In this document: one piece after another, positions 52,004 through 61,605 of the stretch
Numbering within the stretch: the stretch's first letter is position 1
How the letters are laid out: each line of letters opens with the position of its first letter
Origin: Flavobacterium flevense
Lineage (GTDB): Bacteria > Bacteroidota > Bacteroidia > Flavobacteriales > Flavobacteriaceae
NCBI RefSeq assembly: GCF_900142775.1
Contig: NZ_FRCC01000007.1
Span: 1-64,000 of the forward strand
Direction: 5' to 3'
DNA length: 64,000 bases
Notes under the pieces: model-generated
Database searches by the model: none
What the model was told of the DNA's origin: nothing
Seen by the model: the letters and a program-made list of their open reading frames with translations, nothing else
Made by a program: the position numbers and the translations under genes

Positions 52004-54241
52004 TTAGTCCTGGAATGTTTCTGCTAATAGTTTTTTATCTCCTACAATCCACAGTAAGTCATTTTTTTCAAGAACAATATGAGATTCAGGATTGAGCAAT
52101 CGTTGCCCTTTTCGTTCTATTCCTACTAATAAACCATGAGTGCGTTCTCTAAGTTTTGATTGTCCTACACTTTGTCCAATGAACTCATCATTTGTAAGTT
52201 CAATTTGGCGTAAAATAATTTCATCCGTTACTTTTGTCGGGATTTCAATTTCATGTTGCGTTAAAAAGTTAGAGAACTCTTTAATTTGTGCATCCGTTCC
52301 AATAACGCATATTTCATCACCGGGAAAGAGTCTTTCGGTTTTATTGGGAATCTGAATAATAATTTCCCCTCGCTTAATGTAAGCAATATTGACACCTACT
52401 AATTCCCTCATTTTAATATCACGAAGTGTTTTACCGGCTAAATTTGATTCTCTTGCAATTTCAAAAGTGGCCATGTGTCCGTCCCAGGGCGTTAAATTAG
52501 CATAACGGCGGTCTATTTTCTTTTCTTCTCTGTCGTTCAGATTAGTCAGGAAATGGCTTTCAATTTTATGATATTGTTCGTGTAATTTCTTTGGAAAAAA
52601 TAAATAAATAACAATTGCGGTTACCAGTGCGAAAAAAGCAATAACCGGAGAGAAAAAGATATTTAATAAAAAACCGATATAAAATACTGCCAGTCCCATC
52701 CGGAAGAAGAAAAGCATTAAAATAGGCCCACGGTATTTTTTTTCTTCGAATAGCATGTCCACTTCTTTTACGGCAACCCTTCGCAGCGAGAGTGCCCATA
52801 AAAACGGCGAAATAATAATCATCGTAATCAATGCTGCAATTGTGTTTCCAAATTTAGAATTTTCGACTAAAGGCAACACAAATTTAGAAGACATCAAAAT
52901 CACGGATGTAATGATAATAGTGTGCAATATGATTTGCAGTAAATGAGCTCTTATAACTATTTGCCAGGTACTTACAGAACGTATGGCCTGAGCATTTGTA
53001 CTGTAGCGGGCAATTCTTTTTACCCATTTTCGGGGTAATTTTTTTTCTAAATAACCCGAAAAAGGAACAGCCATTTTCACCATAAAAGGCGTTGTAAATG
53101 TTGTTACCGCAGATACCGCCACCACTACCGGATAGAGAAAATTACTGGTTACATTCATCGACATTCCCAGAGTAGCAATGATAAAAGAGAATTCACCTAT
53201 TTGAGATAAACTCATCCCTGTTTGTACCGACTGTTTTAGCGGTTGCCCCGAAATTAGCGCACCAACAGTGGAGCTGATAGACTGACCAAAAATAGTAATC
53301 AAAGTCAGTATAATCACAGGAACAGCATATTCATATAAGGTTTCGGGATTGATTAACATTCCTACGGATACAAAAAATACGGCACCAAATAAATCTTTTA
53401 CCGGTTTTATTAAATGTTCGATGTGTTCTGCCTGAGTAGTTTCGGCAATGATAGATCCCATTATAAACGCTCCTAAAGCCGGAGAAAATCCAACATTTGA
53501 AGCTAAAATTACCATCATTAAACACAAAGCTAATGAAAGAATGAGCATCATTTCATCTGTTAGCAGGTGTTTGGTCTTTTTTAGCAATGTAGGAATAAAA
53601 AAGATTCCGCCCACAAACCAGGCAATCAGGAAAAAACCTAGTTTAAGTACAGAAAGCAATAATTCGCTACCGGAAAACTGCTGACTAACAGCAACTGTAG
53701 ATAGTAATACCATCATTAAAATGGCAACAATGTCTTGTACAATAAGCGAACCGATTACTATTCCGGCAAATTGCTGGGCTTTTACTCCTAATTCATCAAA
53801 AGTTTTAAGGATAATCGTTGTTGAGGATATCGAGAGAATCACGCCCAGAAAGATACAATCCATTTCTTTCCATCCCATCCATTTTCCTACCAGATAGCCT
53901 ATGAGTACCATCGCTATAATCTGGGTTATGGCAGTAATTGAGGCTGTTCCGCCCACTTTCATGAGCTTCTTGAAACTAAATTCGAGCCCTAAGCTAAATA
54001 ATAAAAATATTACTCCTATCTCAGCCCAGACTTCAACGCTGTGAACATCCTTTATCGATGGAAAAAAATCAAAATGATTTCCCGCTAAAAATCCGGCTAT
54101 TAAGTAGCCCAGGACTAACGGTTGTTTAATTATTTTAAAAAGCAGCACGGCAATACCTGCGGTCATAAGTATTAAACCTAAATCGCTGATTAAGGGTTTT
54201 AAATGTTGAGATGCTTCAACAGCTGCGGAAACTGTACTCAT
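52004..54241 (-). CDS. CPA2-family cation:proton antiporter with two RCK_C domains
   Basis: The protein has 745 residues. The N-terminal antiporter (about 20-400) has LGYLIAGFLAGNHFDFFPS, LFSLGLEFSFKKL, SISSTTIILKTFDELG and SPALGAFIMGSIIAETTQ. Further transmembrane helices run to about 570. The cytosolic end carries two TrkA-C (RCK_C) modules: LAGKTLRDIKMRELVGVNIAYIKRG...FPGDEICVIG and IGQSVGQSKLRERTHGLLVGIERKG...EKNDLLWIVG. No RCK_N (NAD-binding) domain is present. It is probably a K+ or Na+/H+ exchanger gated by a ligand such as a nucleotide. Confidence 0.92.
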   Translation of the reverse strand: MSTVSAAVEASQHLKPLISDLGLILMTAGIAVLLFKIIKQPLVLGYLIAGFLAGNHFDFFPSIKDVHSVEVWAEIGVIFLLFSLGLEFSFKKLMKVGGTASITAITQIIAMVLIGYLVGKWMGWKEMDCIFLGVILSISSTTIILKTFDELGVKAQQFAGIVIGSLIVQDIVAILMMVLLSTVAVSQQFSGSELLLSVLKLGFFLIAWFVGGIFFIPTLLKKTKHLLTDEMMLILSLALCLMMVILASNVGFSPALGAFIMGSIIAETTQAEHIEHLIKPVKDLFGAVFFVSVGMLINPETLYEYAVPVIILTLITIFGQSISSTVGALISGQPLKQSVQTGMSLSQIGEFSFIIATLGMSMNVTSNFLYPVVVAVSAVTTFTTPFMVKMAVPFSGYLEKKLPRKWVKRIARYSTNAQAIRSVSTWQIVIRAHLLQIILHTIIITSVILMSSKFVLPLVENSKFGNTIAALITMIIISPFLWALSLRRVAVKEVDMLFEEKKYRGPILMLFFFRMGLAVFYIGFLLNIFFSPVIAFFALVTAIVIYLFFPKKLHEQYHKIESHFLTNLNDREEKKIDRRYANLTPWDGHMATFEIARESNLAGKTLRDIKMRELVGVNIAYIKRGEIIIQIPNKTERLFPGDEICVIGTDAQIKEFSNFLTQHEIEIPTKVTDEIILRQIELTNDEFIGQSVGQSKLRERTHGLLVGIERKGQRLLNPESHIVLEKNDLLWIVGDKKLLAETFQD

Positions 54242-54333
54242 AATAATATTGTTTATTTTTACAATTCTGCTAAATATAGTAAAAGCAGTTTTTATTTCCT
54301 ATTTCAGAATTAATTATAAATATATTTATAAAA

Positions 54334-54357
54334 AAAGCTATCGATTAGGATAGCTTT
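54334..54357. terminator. Terminator after purB
   Basis: AAAGCTATC-GATTAG-GATAGCTTT, a perfect 9-bp stem with an A-rich upstream flank (U-tract for minus-strand transcripts). Confidence 0.8.
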
Positions 54358-54381
54358 CAAAAATAAATATAATTTTTCTTA

Positions 54382-55728
54382 TTAGATTCCTAAAAAGTTA
54401 CCCGGAGTAATTTGCAACAACTCTGTTTTGATGGCATCAGAAACATCAAGTGTGCCAATGAACTCATGCATGGATTTCTTAGTAATGGCTTCGTTTGTTC
54501 TGGTTAAACCTTTTAAAGCTTCATAAGGATTTGGATAGGCTTCACGACGTAAAATAGTCTGAATAGCTTCAGCAACCACCGCCCAGTTGTTTTCTAAGTC
54601 TTCGTGGAATTTAGATTCGTTCAGTAACAACTTGTTTAATCCTTTTAACGAGGCTTCAAATGCGATAATAGTATGTCCCATTGGTACACCTATATTTCTT
54701 AAAACAGTACTGTCAGTCAAGTCACGTTGCAATCTTGAAATAGGTAGTTTAGCCGATAAATGTTCGAATATAGCATTCGCAATTCCTAAGTTTCCTTCTG
54801 AGTTTTCAAAATCAATCGGGTTTACTTTATGTGGCATTGCCGATGAACCGATTTCTCCTGCTTTGATTTTTTGCTTGAAATATTCCATCGAAACATAAGT
54901 CCAGATATCTCGGTCTAAATCGATGATGATGGTATTGATTCTTTTTAACGCATCAAAAAAAGCAGCAAAATGATCGTAATGTTCAATTTGTGTAGTTGGG
55001 AATGAATGGTGTAATCCTAAATTTTCCTGAACGAATTTAGTACCAAATTGCTTCCAGTCTATTTGCGGATACGCTACGTGATGTGCATTGTAATTTCCTG
55101 TTGCTCCACCAAATTTAGCTGCAAACGGAATGTTGAATAACAAACGCATTTGTTCTTCGATACGCTCTACAAAAACGGCAATTTCTTTCCCTAAACGAGT
55201 AGGAGAAGCCGGTTGTCCGTGAGTACGGGCTAATAAAGGAATGTCCTTCCATTCTACGCTTAATTCTTTTAATTTCGAAATTAAAGCAATTAAAGAAGGC
55301 ATGTAAACTCTTTCAAAAGCTTCTTTTGTAGAAAGCGGAATGGCAGTGTTGTTGATATCCTGAGAAGTCAGTCCAAAATGGATGAATTCTTTATATTCAG
55401 ATAAGCCTAATTTTTCAAAGGCATCTTTGATAAAATATTCAACGGCTTTAACATCGTGATTGGTTACTTTTTCTGTTTCTTTAATCCAAAGCGCATCTGC
55501 AGTAGAGAAATTTTTATAAATGTTACGTAAACTTTCGAATACATTAGGATTTACATTTTTTAATTGTGGCAAAGGAACTTCGCACAAAGCAATAAAATAT
55601 TCAATTTCTACCAATACACGGTACTTGATTAAAGCTTCTTCAGAGAAAAAAGGAGCTAATGAAAGCGTTTTATTTCTATATCTTCCGTCAATTGGAGAAA
55701 TAGCATTCAATTCGTTTAAAGTCGTCAT
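54382..55728 (-). CDS. purB: Adenylosuccinate lyase
   Basis: The protein has 448 residues. It cleaves SAICAR and adenylosuccinate in purine synthesis. The fumarase/ASL-superfamily signature IGSSAMPHKVNPIDFENSEGN (start cited at about residue 293) carries the catalytic Ser loop; HFGLTSQDINNT and LARTHGQPASPT carry the catalytic His residues. It is the E. coli PurB subtype (FENSEGN). Single gene with -7 box TATATTTG at 55761-55754. Confidence 0.97.
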   Translation of the reverse strand: MTTLNELNAISPIDGRYRNKTLSLAPFFSEEALIKYRVLVEIEYFIALCEVPLPQLKNVNPNVFESLRNIYKNFSTADALWIKETEKVTNHDVKAVEYFIKDAFEKLGLSEYKEFIHFGLTSQDINNTAIPLSTKEAFERVYMPSLIALISKLKELSVEWKDIPLLARTHGQPASPTRLGKEIAVFVERIEEQMRLLFNIPFAAKFGGATGNYNAHHVAYPQIDWKQFGTKFVQENLGLHHSFPTTQIEHYDHFAAFFDALKRINTIIIDLDRDIWTYVSMEYFKQKIKAGEIGSSAMPHKVNPIDFENSEGNLGIANAIFEHLSAKLPISRLQRDLTDSTVLRNIGVPMGHTIIAFEASLKGLNKLLLNESKFHEDLENNWAVVAEAIQTILRREAYPNPYEALKGLTRTNEAITKKSMHEFIGTLDVSDAIKTELLQITPGNFLGI

Positions 55729-55814
55729 TGTGTTTTTATTTTTTCGAAAGGCACAAATATAGGCAGAATTTTAGGAATTCCGGGCTATTTTTAGCATTGA
55801 TTTTAGCGATAAAA

Positions 55815-55925
55815 AAAAATGGAACACAGATAAAACTGATTTTTACAGATTAGCACAGATTGTGTTTTGACAAAGTTATTTAAAATCCGTTTTTATCCGT
55901 TGAATCTGTTGAATCTGTGGGCTGA
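55815..55925. repeat. Dispersed imperfect inverted repeat (ACACAGATAAAAC type)
   Basis: GGAACACAGATAAAACTGATT at the left (55820) against ATCCGTTGAATCTGTTGAATCTGTGG at the right form imperfect arms around a 35-bp AT spacer. It lies between the sirtuin and purB genes. Confidence 0.7.
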
Positions 55926-55949
55926 TTTTTTATGTATTCGAAGAATTTA

Positions 55950-56645
55950 TTACTGAAATTCGGCTAATAATCTGTTTTTTAATTGTAGTACTCCTTCTGA
56001 AGCTACTAGTGGAAATGTTTCTAATGTATTTCTTAAATCAGGAATCTGGATTGGTTTAGGATCAATATAGAAAACAGGTACATGTGGAGGCACAAAAGCT
56101 ATTAATCCTGCTGCCGGATATACCTGTAATGAAGTTCCGATAACTGCAAAATAATCCGCACTTTCAGTAATTGTAAGGGCTTCATCAAAAGCAGGTACAG
56201 ATTCACCAAACCATACAATATTCGGACGCAATTGATTATTAAAAGAATCCGTATCGCCTAAATTCAAATCGCCTTCCCACTCTAAAATAAACTTTGGGTT
56301 TTTAGTGCTTCTTACTTTTAAAAGTTCGCCATGCAAATGCAAAACCTTTTTGCTGCCCGCTCGTTCGTGAAGGTCATCTACGTTTTGAGTGATAATATGA
56401 ACGTCATAATGAATCTGAAGTTGCGCTAATTCCCGATGTCCGGAATTGGGTTTTACTTCCTTCAGTTGCCGGCGTCTTTGATTGTAAAAATCCAAAACTA
56501 ATTCGGGATTTCTGTGCCAGCCTTCCGGCGAAGCTACATCCATTACATCATGTCCTTCCCAGAGGCCATCTCCATCTCTAAAGGTTTTGATGCCACTTTC
56601 GGCACTGATTCCGGCTCCGGTTAAAACGACTAATTTTTTTTTCAT
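55950..56645 (-). CDS. Sir2-family NAD-dependent deacylase lacking zinc cysteines
   Basis: The protein has 231 residues. NAD-binding motifs GAGISAESGIKTFRD, IITQNVDDLHERAG, catalytic His in HLHGELLKV and IVWFGESVPAF are intact. A Tyr-x2-Arg-like pair in FYNQRRRQL (around residues 54-57) suggests the Sirt5/CobB-type deacylase that prefers acidic acyl groups. The small domain usually carries four zinc-binding Cys, but here the span LLKVRSTKNPKFILEWEG...NNQLRPN has none. The zinc ribbon is apparently replaced by another packing. Confidence 0.9.
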   Translation of the reverse strand: MKKKLVVLTGAGISAESGIKTFRDGDGLWEGHDVMDVASPEGWHRNPELVLDFYNQRRRQLKEVKPNSGHRELAQLQIHYDVHIITQNVDDLHERAGSKKVLHLHGELLKVRSTKNPKFILEWEGDLNLGDTDSFNNQLRPNIVWFGESVPAFDEALTITESADYFAVIGTSLQVYPAAGLIAFVPPHVPVFYIDPKPIQIPDLRNTLETFPLVASEGVLQLKNRLLAEFQ

Positions 56646-56690
56646 GTTTATTTGAGGGATATAATGAATTTTTAATTTTAAAAAAAAATT

Positions 56691-56750
56691 AACCGCAAAT
56701 TACACAAATTAACGCAAATTAATTAGTGCTAATTTGTGTAATTTGTGGTT
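56691..56750. repeat. 60-bp near-perfect inverted repeat (AACCGCAAATTACAC type)
   Basis: AACCGCAAATTACACAAATTA and TAATTTGTGTAATTTGTGGTT are complementary except for one base, with an 18-bp centre. It is the cleanest member of the dispersed family; others lie at 6221-6350, 39409-39453 and 62183-62234. Confidence 0.85.
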
Positions 56751-56837
56751 AATAAATAGCAGAACGAGTTTGTAATTGAATTTTAGTTTTCAATCATAAA
56801 GAAATATGTTGTGTTCCTAGCTTTTTTTCTTTTTTAC

Positions 56838-56845
56838 TATTTTTG
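56838..56845 (+). promoter_or_regulatory. -7 box of the trmH gene
   Basis: TATTTTTG matches TANNTTTG and ends 22 bp before the ATG at 56867. Confidence 0.5.
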
Positions 56846-56866
56846 CCCAAAAATTAAACCACAACA

Positions 56867-57529
56867 ATGATTGATATAGATTACCTGAATTTCCTTGAGA
56901 ACATATTAACGGACAATCGTAAAGAACGTTTTTTAGAAGTATTACACAACCGAACCAAACATTTTACCGTAGCAGTAGAAGATGTGTATCAGTTACACAA
57001 TACTTCTGCGGTAATGCGCAGTTGTGAAGTTTTTGGGATTCAGGAACTGAATGTTATAGAAGAGCGTTTTGGCAAAAGAATCGATAAACAAATTGCCATG
57101 GGAGCTCAAAAATGGGTGGATATCAACAGACATGATTCGGTTTCCAACTGTATTTCAACTTTAAAAGAACGAGGTTACCAAATCATTGCTACTACACCTC
57201 ATGAAAAAGACAGCACGGTAGAAAAATTTGATATTTCAAAACCAAGCGCTTTATTTTTTGGAACAGAAAAAGAAGGATTGTCAGAAGAAGTGATGAAAAG
57301 AGCCGATGGTTTTTTGAAAATTCCAATGGTAGGTTTTACCGAAAGTTTAAATATATCCGTTTCGGCAGCGATTATCATTCAGGATTTGACTAACAGGTTG
57401 CGTCGTTCGGATATCGACTGGAAATTAACCGATGCTGAAATTCTGGAAAAACGTTTAGATTGGGCCCGAAAATCCATTAAAGATATTAAACGAATTGAAG
57501 CACGATATTTCGAAGAAAATACTAAGTAA
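56867..57529 (+). CDS. trmH: SpoU-family tRNA (guanosine-18-2'-O)-methyltransferase
   Basis: The protein has 220 residues and is a trefoil-knot SAM methyltransferase. Motif 1 HNTSAVMRSCEVFG (catalytic Arg region), motif 2 ALFFGTEKEGLSEE, motif 3 IPMVGFTESLNISVSAAIII. The N-terminal KERFLEVLHNRTKHFTVAVEDVYQ and the Arg/Lys-rich C-terminal helix match TrmH, which methylates G18 in the D-loop, rather than the longer RlmB form. Single gene. Confidence 0.92.
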   Translation: MIDIDYLNFLENILTDNRKERFLEVLHNRTKHFTVAVEDVYQLHNTSAVMRSCEVFGIQELNVIEERFGKRIDKQIAMGAQKWVDINRHDSVSNCISTLKERGYQIIATTPHEKDSTVEKFDISKPSALFFGTEKEGLSEEVMKRADGFLKIPMVGFTESLNISVSAAIIIQDLTNRLRRSDIDWKLTDAEILEKRLDWARKSIKDIKRIEARYFEENTK

Positions 57530-57597
57530 GTTGCTGAGAAGCTAAGGCTCTAAGTGAAAAGGAACTCAGAATCTTAGCTTCTTAGGAACTTAGAAAC
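57528..57597. repeat. CTTAG-rich inverted repeat
   Basis: GTTGCTGAGAAGCTAAGG...AAGTG and the complementary ATCTTAGCTTCTTAGGAACTTAG form an imperfect hairpin between trmH and the PepSY gene. It may act as a bidirectional terminator. Similar sequence is at 43640-43680 and 44687-44720. Confidence 0.6.
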
Positions 57598-59192
57598 TAT
57601 TTCTTTATAAAAAGAATCAATCCAAGCACACTCACTATTAAAATACAAAGAGCAGCTAAAACCATGGTTAAATCACGCACATTTTTCCCGGCCCAGTCCA
57701 TGAATAAAAATTTGTGCAAAATAGCAAATGAATAACCTTCCACGACATCTGAATTTTTAATTTTAGCAGCCAGTCTGGAAGTGGCAGTTTCAATAAAATA
57801 AGTTGTTTTTTCGGGAGTATCATAAGCCAGTTTTACAACCGGTAATCGCTTGTTGACAAAACCATATTCTCTGCTTTCAAAATTAGTAATCACTTTCGAT
57901 TCTAATAATTTCACATTTTCTAAAGAAGCTTCTGATTCTTCAGGGATTTCCGGACTCATCATTTCGCAACAAGCTGCTTTTGGAGCGCCATCCGTAAAAT
58001 AATAAGCCAGAAATTCAGCATATTGCAGGTCTAAACCAGCAGCAATTGTATTGGTAGCAGCATTAATATAAACCACTTCCGTTTTAGGAGTTTCTTTTTT
58101 ATTCCATTTCGAATTGCCAACTGATTTTGGTTTTTTGAATTTTCCGCTTGCTTTTTCTTCTAATTCACAACGGTAATAAATGCTGTCATTAAAAGTAATA
58201 AGACTCGCATTTTGAAAACGATTCCAGTCTAAATTAAGGTTGTTGTTAGGCAGTTGAATTTCACCGGTTTTAAACGTGGGTTCATACACCATTTGGTCTA
58301 AAGTGTAAGGATCCCATTTGGTCGTAGCGTGATAGCCTCCGCTAAAAGCAAAAGTTAAGGTGAAAAGAGAAATCCAAATCCCAATTTGGCGGTGGTATTT
58401 CCGGATTCCTTTTTTAGGCTCTAAGCTGTCTGATTTTTTAAATTGTTTCCACAAAAAGCCATAAATTACGATTCCGCTGATGGCAGAAAATCCAATTATC
58501 GACAACAAAAAAATCATTGTGATAATGCGAATGCTGTTATTGCTGATCGCATCAATAAACGACCAGTTATGAAACACATCAAAAAACCAGATAAAAAACT
58601 GTCTTGATGTGGGGTTATAAGTAGCGAGTTTGCCCGATGAGGTTTCGACATACACTTCCATTGTATCAGGGCGGTCTAAGGTGATTTTGTAAACCGGTAA
58701 ATACCGATTGACATACTTGTACTGATTGTCAAATTCAGTGATGATTTCGCTGTTCTTCACGCTGCTTTTCTGATCGTTCAGAAAGTAACGGGAGAGCCAT
58801 TCCGCATAAATCTGATCTCCGTTTTTAAGTTCATTTCCGGTTGAAGTATCAAAATACAATAAATCACCAATCAGGTTTTTTACCTGATAAAAAGTAGTGT
58901 TATCGAATGAAACCACCCGGAAGTTAGTGAATTGTTTAATATTATTTTTTTCTAAAACCTGCTGAATAGAAAGTGATAATTGATTTTGAGGAACTGTTTT
59001 AATTTCCAGTTTTTCATGTGCAATTTCAGGTTTGAAAAAATGCGCCATAAACGGATGCATTAAACCTGATAAAGTCCAGAAAATAACCGGAATAATCGTA
59101 ATGATCCCAATGGTTCTGTGCCATTGGTACATATTCTGCTTTATTCTTTTTACGAATTTGGAATCTTTCTTTTTGAAGTTTTTCTTGCTCAT
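57597..59192 (-). CDS. PepSY-domain membrane protein
   Basis: The protein has 531 residues from ATG 59192. An ATG at 59225 would add 11 basic residues and cannot be excluded. PepSY-associated TM protein: N-terminal helix QWHRTIGIITIIPVIFWTLSGLMHPF, periplasmic PepSY modules (VVSFDNTTFYQVKN, GNELKNGDQIYAEWLS, VYVETSSGKLATY), paired helices around residues 220-250 and 275-300 with conserved His (KYHRQIGIW, FDVFHNW), and a C-terminal helix. Such proteins accompany siderophore receptors and are thought to reduce iron chelates at the inner membrane. Directly downstream of the TonB receptor. Confidence 0.9.
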   Translation of the reverse strand: MSKKNFKKKDSKFVKRIKQNMYQWHRTIGIITIIPVIFWTLSGLMHPFMAHFFKPEIAHEKLEIKTVPQNQLSLSIQQVLEKNNIKQFTNFRVVSFDNTTFYQVKNLIGDLLYFDTSTGNELKNGDQIYAEWLSRYFLNDQKSSVKNSEIITEFDNQYKYVNRYLPVYKITLDRPDTMEVYVETSSGKLATYNPTSRQFFIWFFDVFHNWSFIDAISNNSIRIITMIFLLSIIGFSAISGIVIYGFLWKQFKKSDSLEPKKGIRKYHRQIGIWISLFTLTFAFSGGYHATTKWDPYTLDQMVYEPTFKTGEIQLPNNNLNLDWNRFQNASLITFNDSIYYRCELEEKASGKFKKPKSVGNSKWNKKETPKTEVVYINAATNTIAAGLDLQYAEFLAYYFTDGAPKAACCEMMSPEIPEESEASLENVKLLESKVITNFESREYGFVNKRLPVVKLAYDTPEKTTYFIETATSRLAAKIKNSDVVEGYSFAILHKFLFMDWAGKNVRDLTMVLAALCILIVSVLGLILFIKK

Positions 59193-59289
59193 TTTTGAGA
59201 ACTTAAGATGTGTTTTTTTTACCATTAAGAAATTAAGGGAATTTAGCTTTGTGCTTAATTAAACTTAATTTCTTAATGGTTTAATTTTA

Positions 59290-61443
59290 TTATTTGTTTT
59301 TCAATGAAAAATTATATTGTAATCCCAATAAAAAAGTTCGGGGAGCAGCAGCTAAATAAGCCGGTTGTGATGCACTTAGATTTCCTCTGGCAACATTGTA
59401 AGCATATAACTTATCGGTTAGGTTTAGAATGTTTCCGTAAATTTCAATGCACTTCCATTTGTAACCCGCTCTCAAATTAAAAATATCATAGCCGGAATAT
59501 TTTACAGTGTTTATCTGATCCTGATAATAACTCCCCACATGTTGCCATTCTACAGAAGTTCTGAAATTAGGAAACCAGACCGGGTAATAATAAAGTTCAG
59601 AATTTCCGGACCATCGCGGAGCAGCAGGCATTTCTTTACCATCTAGGTTTTGTAAAGGATCTGTAGTTTTATCCGAAACTTTAAAATCAATATAATGGTG
59701 TTGTGCATAAGTTCCTCCTAATCTAAAATTGATTTGTCGGGATGGTTTGTAGCTAAAACCAAATTCAATTCCTTTGTGACGGGTTGCTCCAGCCGAACGA
59801 TAATCTGTTGAATTGTCTTCCAGTTTTACATTTAGTAATTCGTTTTTTCCTTCCATATAATACAAGGCATAGTCAAAGTTGAGTTTGTTTTCGAATAAAC
59901 TCATCCAGCCGCCAATTTCGTAATTGTTGAAAGTAGCAGGTTTTAGATTGTAATAAAACTCAGCCGCAATTCCAGTTGTTCCGCCGGTCCCTGTTTTAGT
60001 TCTAAAAACCGAAGTAATACTGGGTGGAGAAAATCCCTGTGAATAATTGCCATAAAATCCGGCATTGTCAAACGGATTATAATTAGCTCCCACTTTAAAA
60101 GTAGCTTTATCATAGGTTTTACTACCAGAAGAAAGATCTATGGCGTTGTCATAATCTACTTTCATGTTGTCATAACGACCACCTAATGATAACACTACTT
60201 TTTCAACAGGGGTAAAACTCAATTGTGCATAAGCAGCACTGTTGTAAATAGCAGCAGTATAATCAGCTAGTTTTATATCCGGTCGTTCCGCAATAATCTG
60301 GTAATTATTGACCGTTGCTCCACCGGGATTTAAGTTGGCTTTTAAATCAATTCGGTAGGACCAGTAGGTAACCGGAGAATAGTCATATAAAGCACCTGCG
60401 ACTAATTTGGTGTTTAAAAAATCAAACTTCTGAGTGTGTTGCCCAATAATTCCATAGCTTTTAAAGTTATTCGAATTAATCTCTCCGATGGCAGTTGTGG
60501 GATTATTGGCGGGATTCCAGCGAATTCCATAGGAAGGATTTTGTCCTAATTTATTGTCTCTGTAATACGCCGTTAAATAGCTGCTTGCGTTTAAATTCCA
60601 ATCGTGTTCCAGTGTCAGTCGGGTACGCAAAGCATCCGATTTTCGATAAGTAAAATCAGAGGTGCTTTTATAATCCCGATTGTAAAAATCATTCTCATTC
60701 ACACCGCCACTCATATCCGAATAATATTTACCCCACATGGTAGTGCTGATTAATCGGGTAGAAGGTGAGATGTTATAGTCAATTCGAACATTCAGATTGT
60801 TTTTATTGTAATCTGAAAAAGTCATCCAGCCATTTTCCTGTAAGGTGGAAATTCCGGCAATATGAAAACCTACTTTTCCAATAGTTGCTCCTCCGGCAGC
60901 CTGAACTCTTTTGTAGCCCCATTGATCGGCCTGGATTCCAAATTTAAATTCAGGGTTAATACTGGGTTTTAACGAAATAAAATTAATTGTTCCGCCTACT
61001 GCTTCCGGTCCATAAAGAGAAGAAACAGGCCCTTTTACGACTTCAATACTCTGAAGGTTGAATTGGTTAATTTCCAGCAAAGCATTGTGGTTGAAGATCC
61101 CCATGGGTCTTATGGGTAAACCATCTTCCAGATATAAATAATACGCATTCGTAGTCATGGGCTGACGAATAGCCATCATGTGTTGTTCATTGCCCAAATT
61201 CACCATTAATACACCAGGTGTTTTATTGACAATTTCATAAGCGGCATTCGCTTTCGATTCGTCAATGGTTTTAGCAGTTAATTTACTAATGGCGACCGGC
61301 GTTTCTTTGCGTAAAGTAGCGGTACGGTTAGCGGTTATAAAAACATCATGAAGTTCGTGGACATTTGTAGTATCAGATTTGCTTTTGTTTTGAGCAACAA
61401 CAAATTGGCTTATTGCTAATAAAGCCAGAAGCATTTTTTTCAT
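59290..61443 (-). CDS. TonB-dependent outer-membrane receptor
   Basis: The protein has 717 residues. Signal peptide MKKMLLALLAISQFVVAQ. Plug domain (about 30-150) with VFITANRTATLRKETPVAISKL, AAYEIVNKTPGVLMVNLG, LYLEDGLPIRPMGIFNHNAL and VEVVKGPVSSLYGPEAVGGTINF-like sequence (here IEVVKGPVSSLYG). It is followed by a 22-strand-type barrel ending in an aromatic-rich LLGLQYNFSLKNK. No SusC-type CarboxypepD domain is present, so it is of the siderophore/metal type. It heads a unit with the PepSY gene; the substrate is probably a ferric chelate. Confidence 0.93.
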   Translation of the reverse strand: MKKMLLALLAISQFVVAQNKSKSDTTNVHELHDVFITANRTATLRKETPVAISKLTAKTIDESKANAAYEIVNKTPGVLMVNLGNEQHMMAIRQPMTTNAYYLYLEDGLPIRPMGIFNHNALLEINQFNLQSIEVVKGPVSSLYGPEAVGGTINFISLKPSINPEFKFGIQADQWGYKRVQAAGGATIGKVGFHIAGISTLQENGWMTFSDYNKNNLNVRIDYNISPSTRLISTTMWGKYYSDMSGGVNENDFYNRDYKSTSDFTYRKSDALRTRLTLEHDWNLNASSYLTAYYRDNKLGQNPSYGIRWNPANNPTTAIGEINSNNFKSYGIIGQHTQKFDFLNTKLVAGALYDYSPVTYWSYRIDLKANLNPGGATVNNYQIIAERPDIKLADYTAAIYNSAAYAQLSFTPVEKVVLSLGGRYDNMKVDYDNAIDLSSGSKTYDKATFKVGANYNPFDNAGFYGNYSQGFSPPSITSVFRTKTGTGGTTGIAAEFYYNLKPATFNNYEIGGWMSLFENKLNFDYALYYMEGKNELLNVKLEDNSTDYRSAGATRHKGIEFGFSYKPSRQINFRLGGTYAQHHYIDFKVSDKTTDPLQNLDGKEMPAAPRWSGNSELYYYPVWFPNFRTSVEWQHVGSYYQDQINTVKYSGYDIFNLRAGYKWKCIEIYGNILNLTDKLYAYNVARGNLSASQPAYLAAAPRTFLLGLQYNFSLKNK

Positions 61444-61509
61444 TTTAAGTGATATAAATTATGAAATAACGAGCTTTTCCCGGATTGAATCCAAGAAAAA
61501 TTTTATTAT

Positions 61510-61588
61510 AAACGGTTCTCGATACATTTTTTGTTTCGTCCTGTCGGGACTGCACAAAAAACACTCGAACTGACGTTTTTAATAATTA
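61510..61588. repeat. Dispersed palindromic element, copy 2 (inverted)
   Basis: The reverse complement matches 13250-13347 almost base for base (AACGTCAGTTCGAGTGTTTT... ATCGAGAACCGTTT) but lacks about 20 bp of the centre. It lies between the TonB receptor gene and the small membrane gene upstream. Confidence 0.85.
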
Positions 61589-61605
61589 CACCCAACGGGT
61601 TAAAT

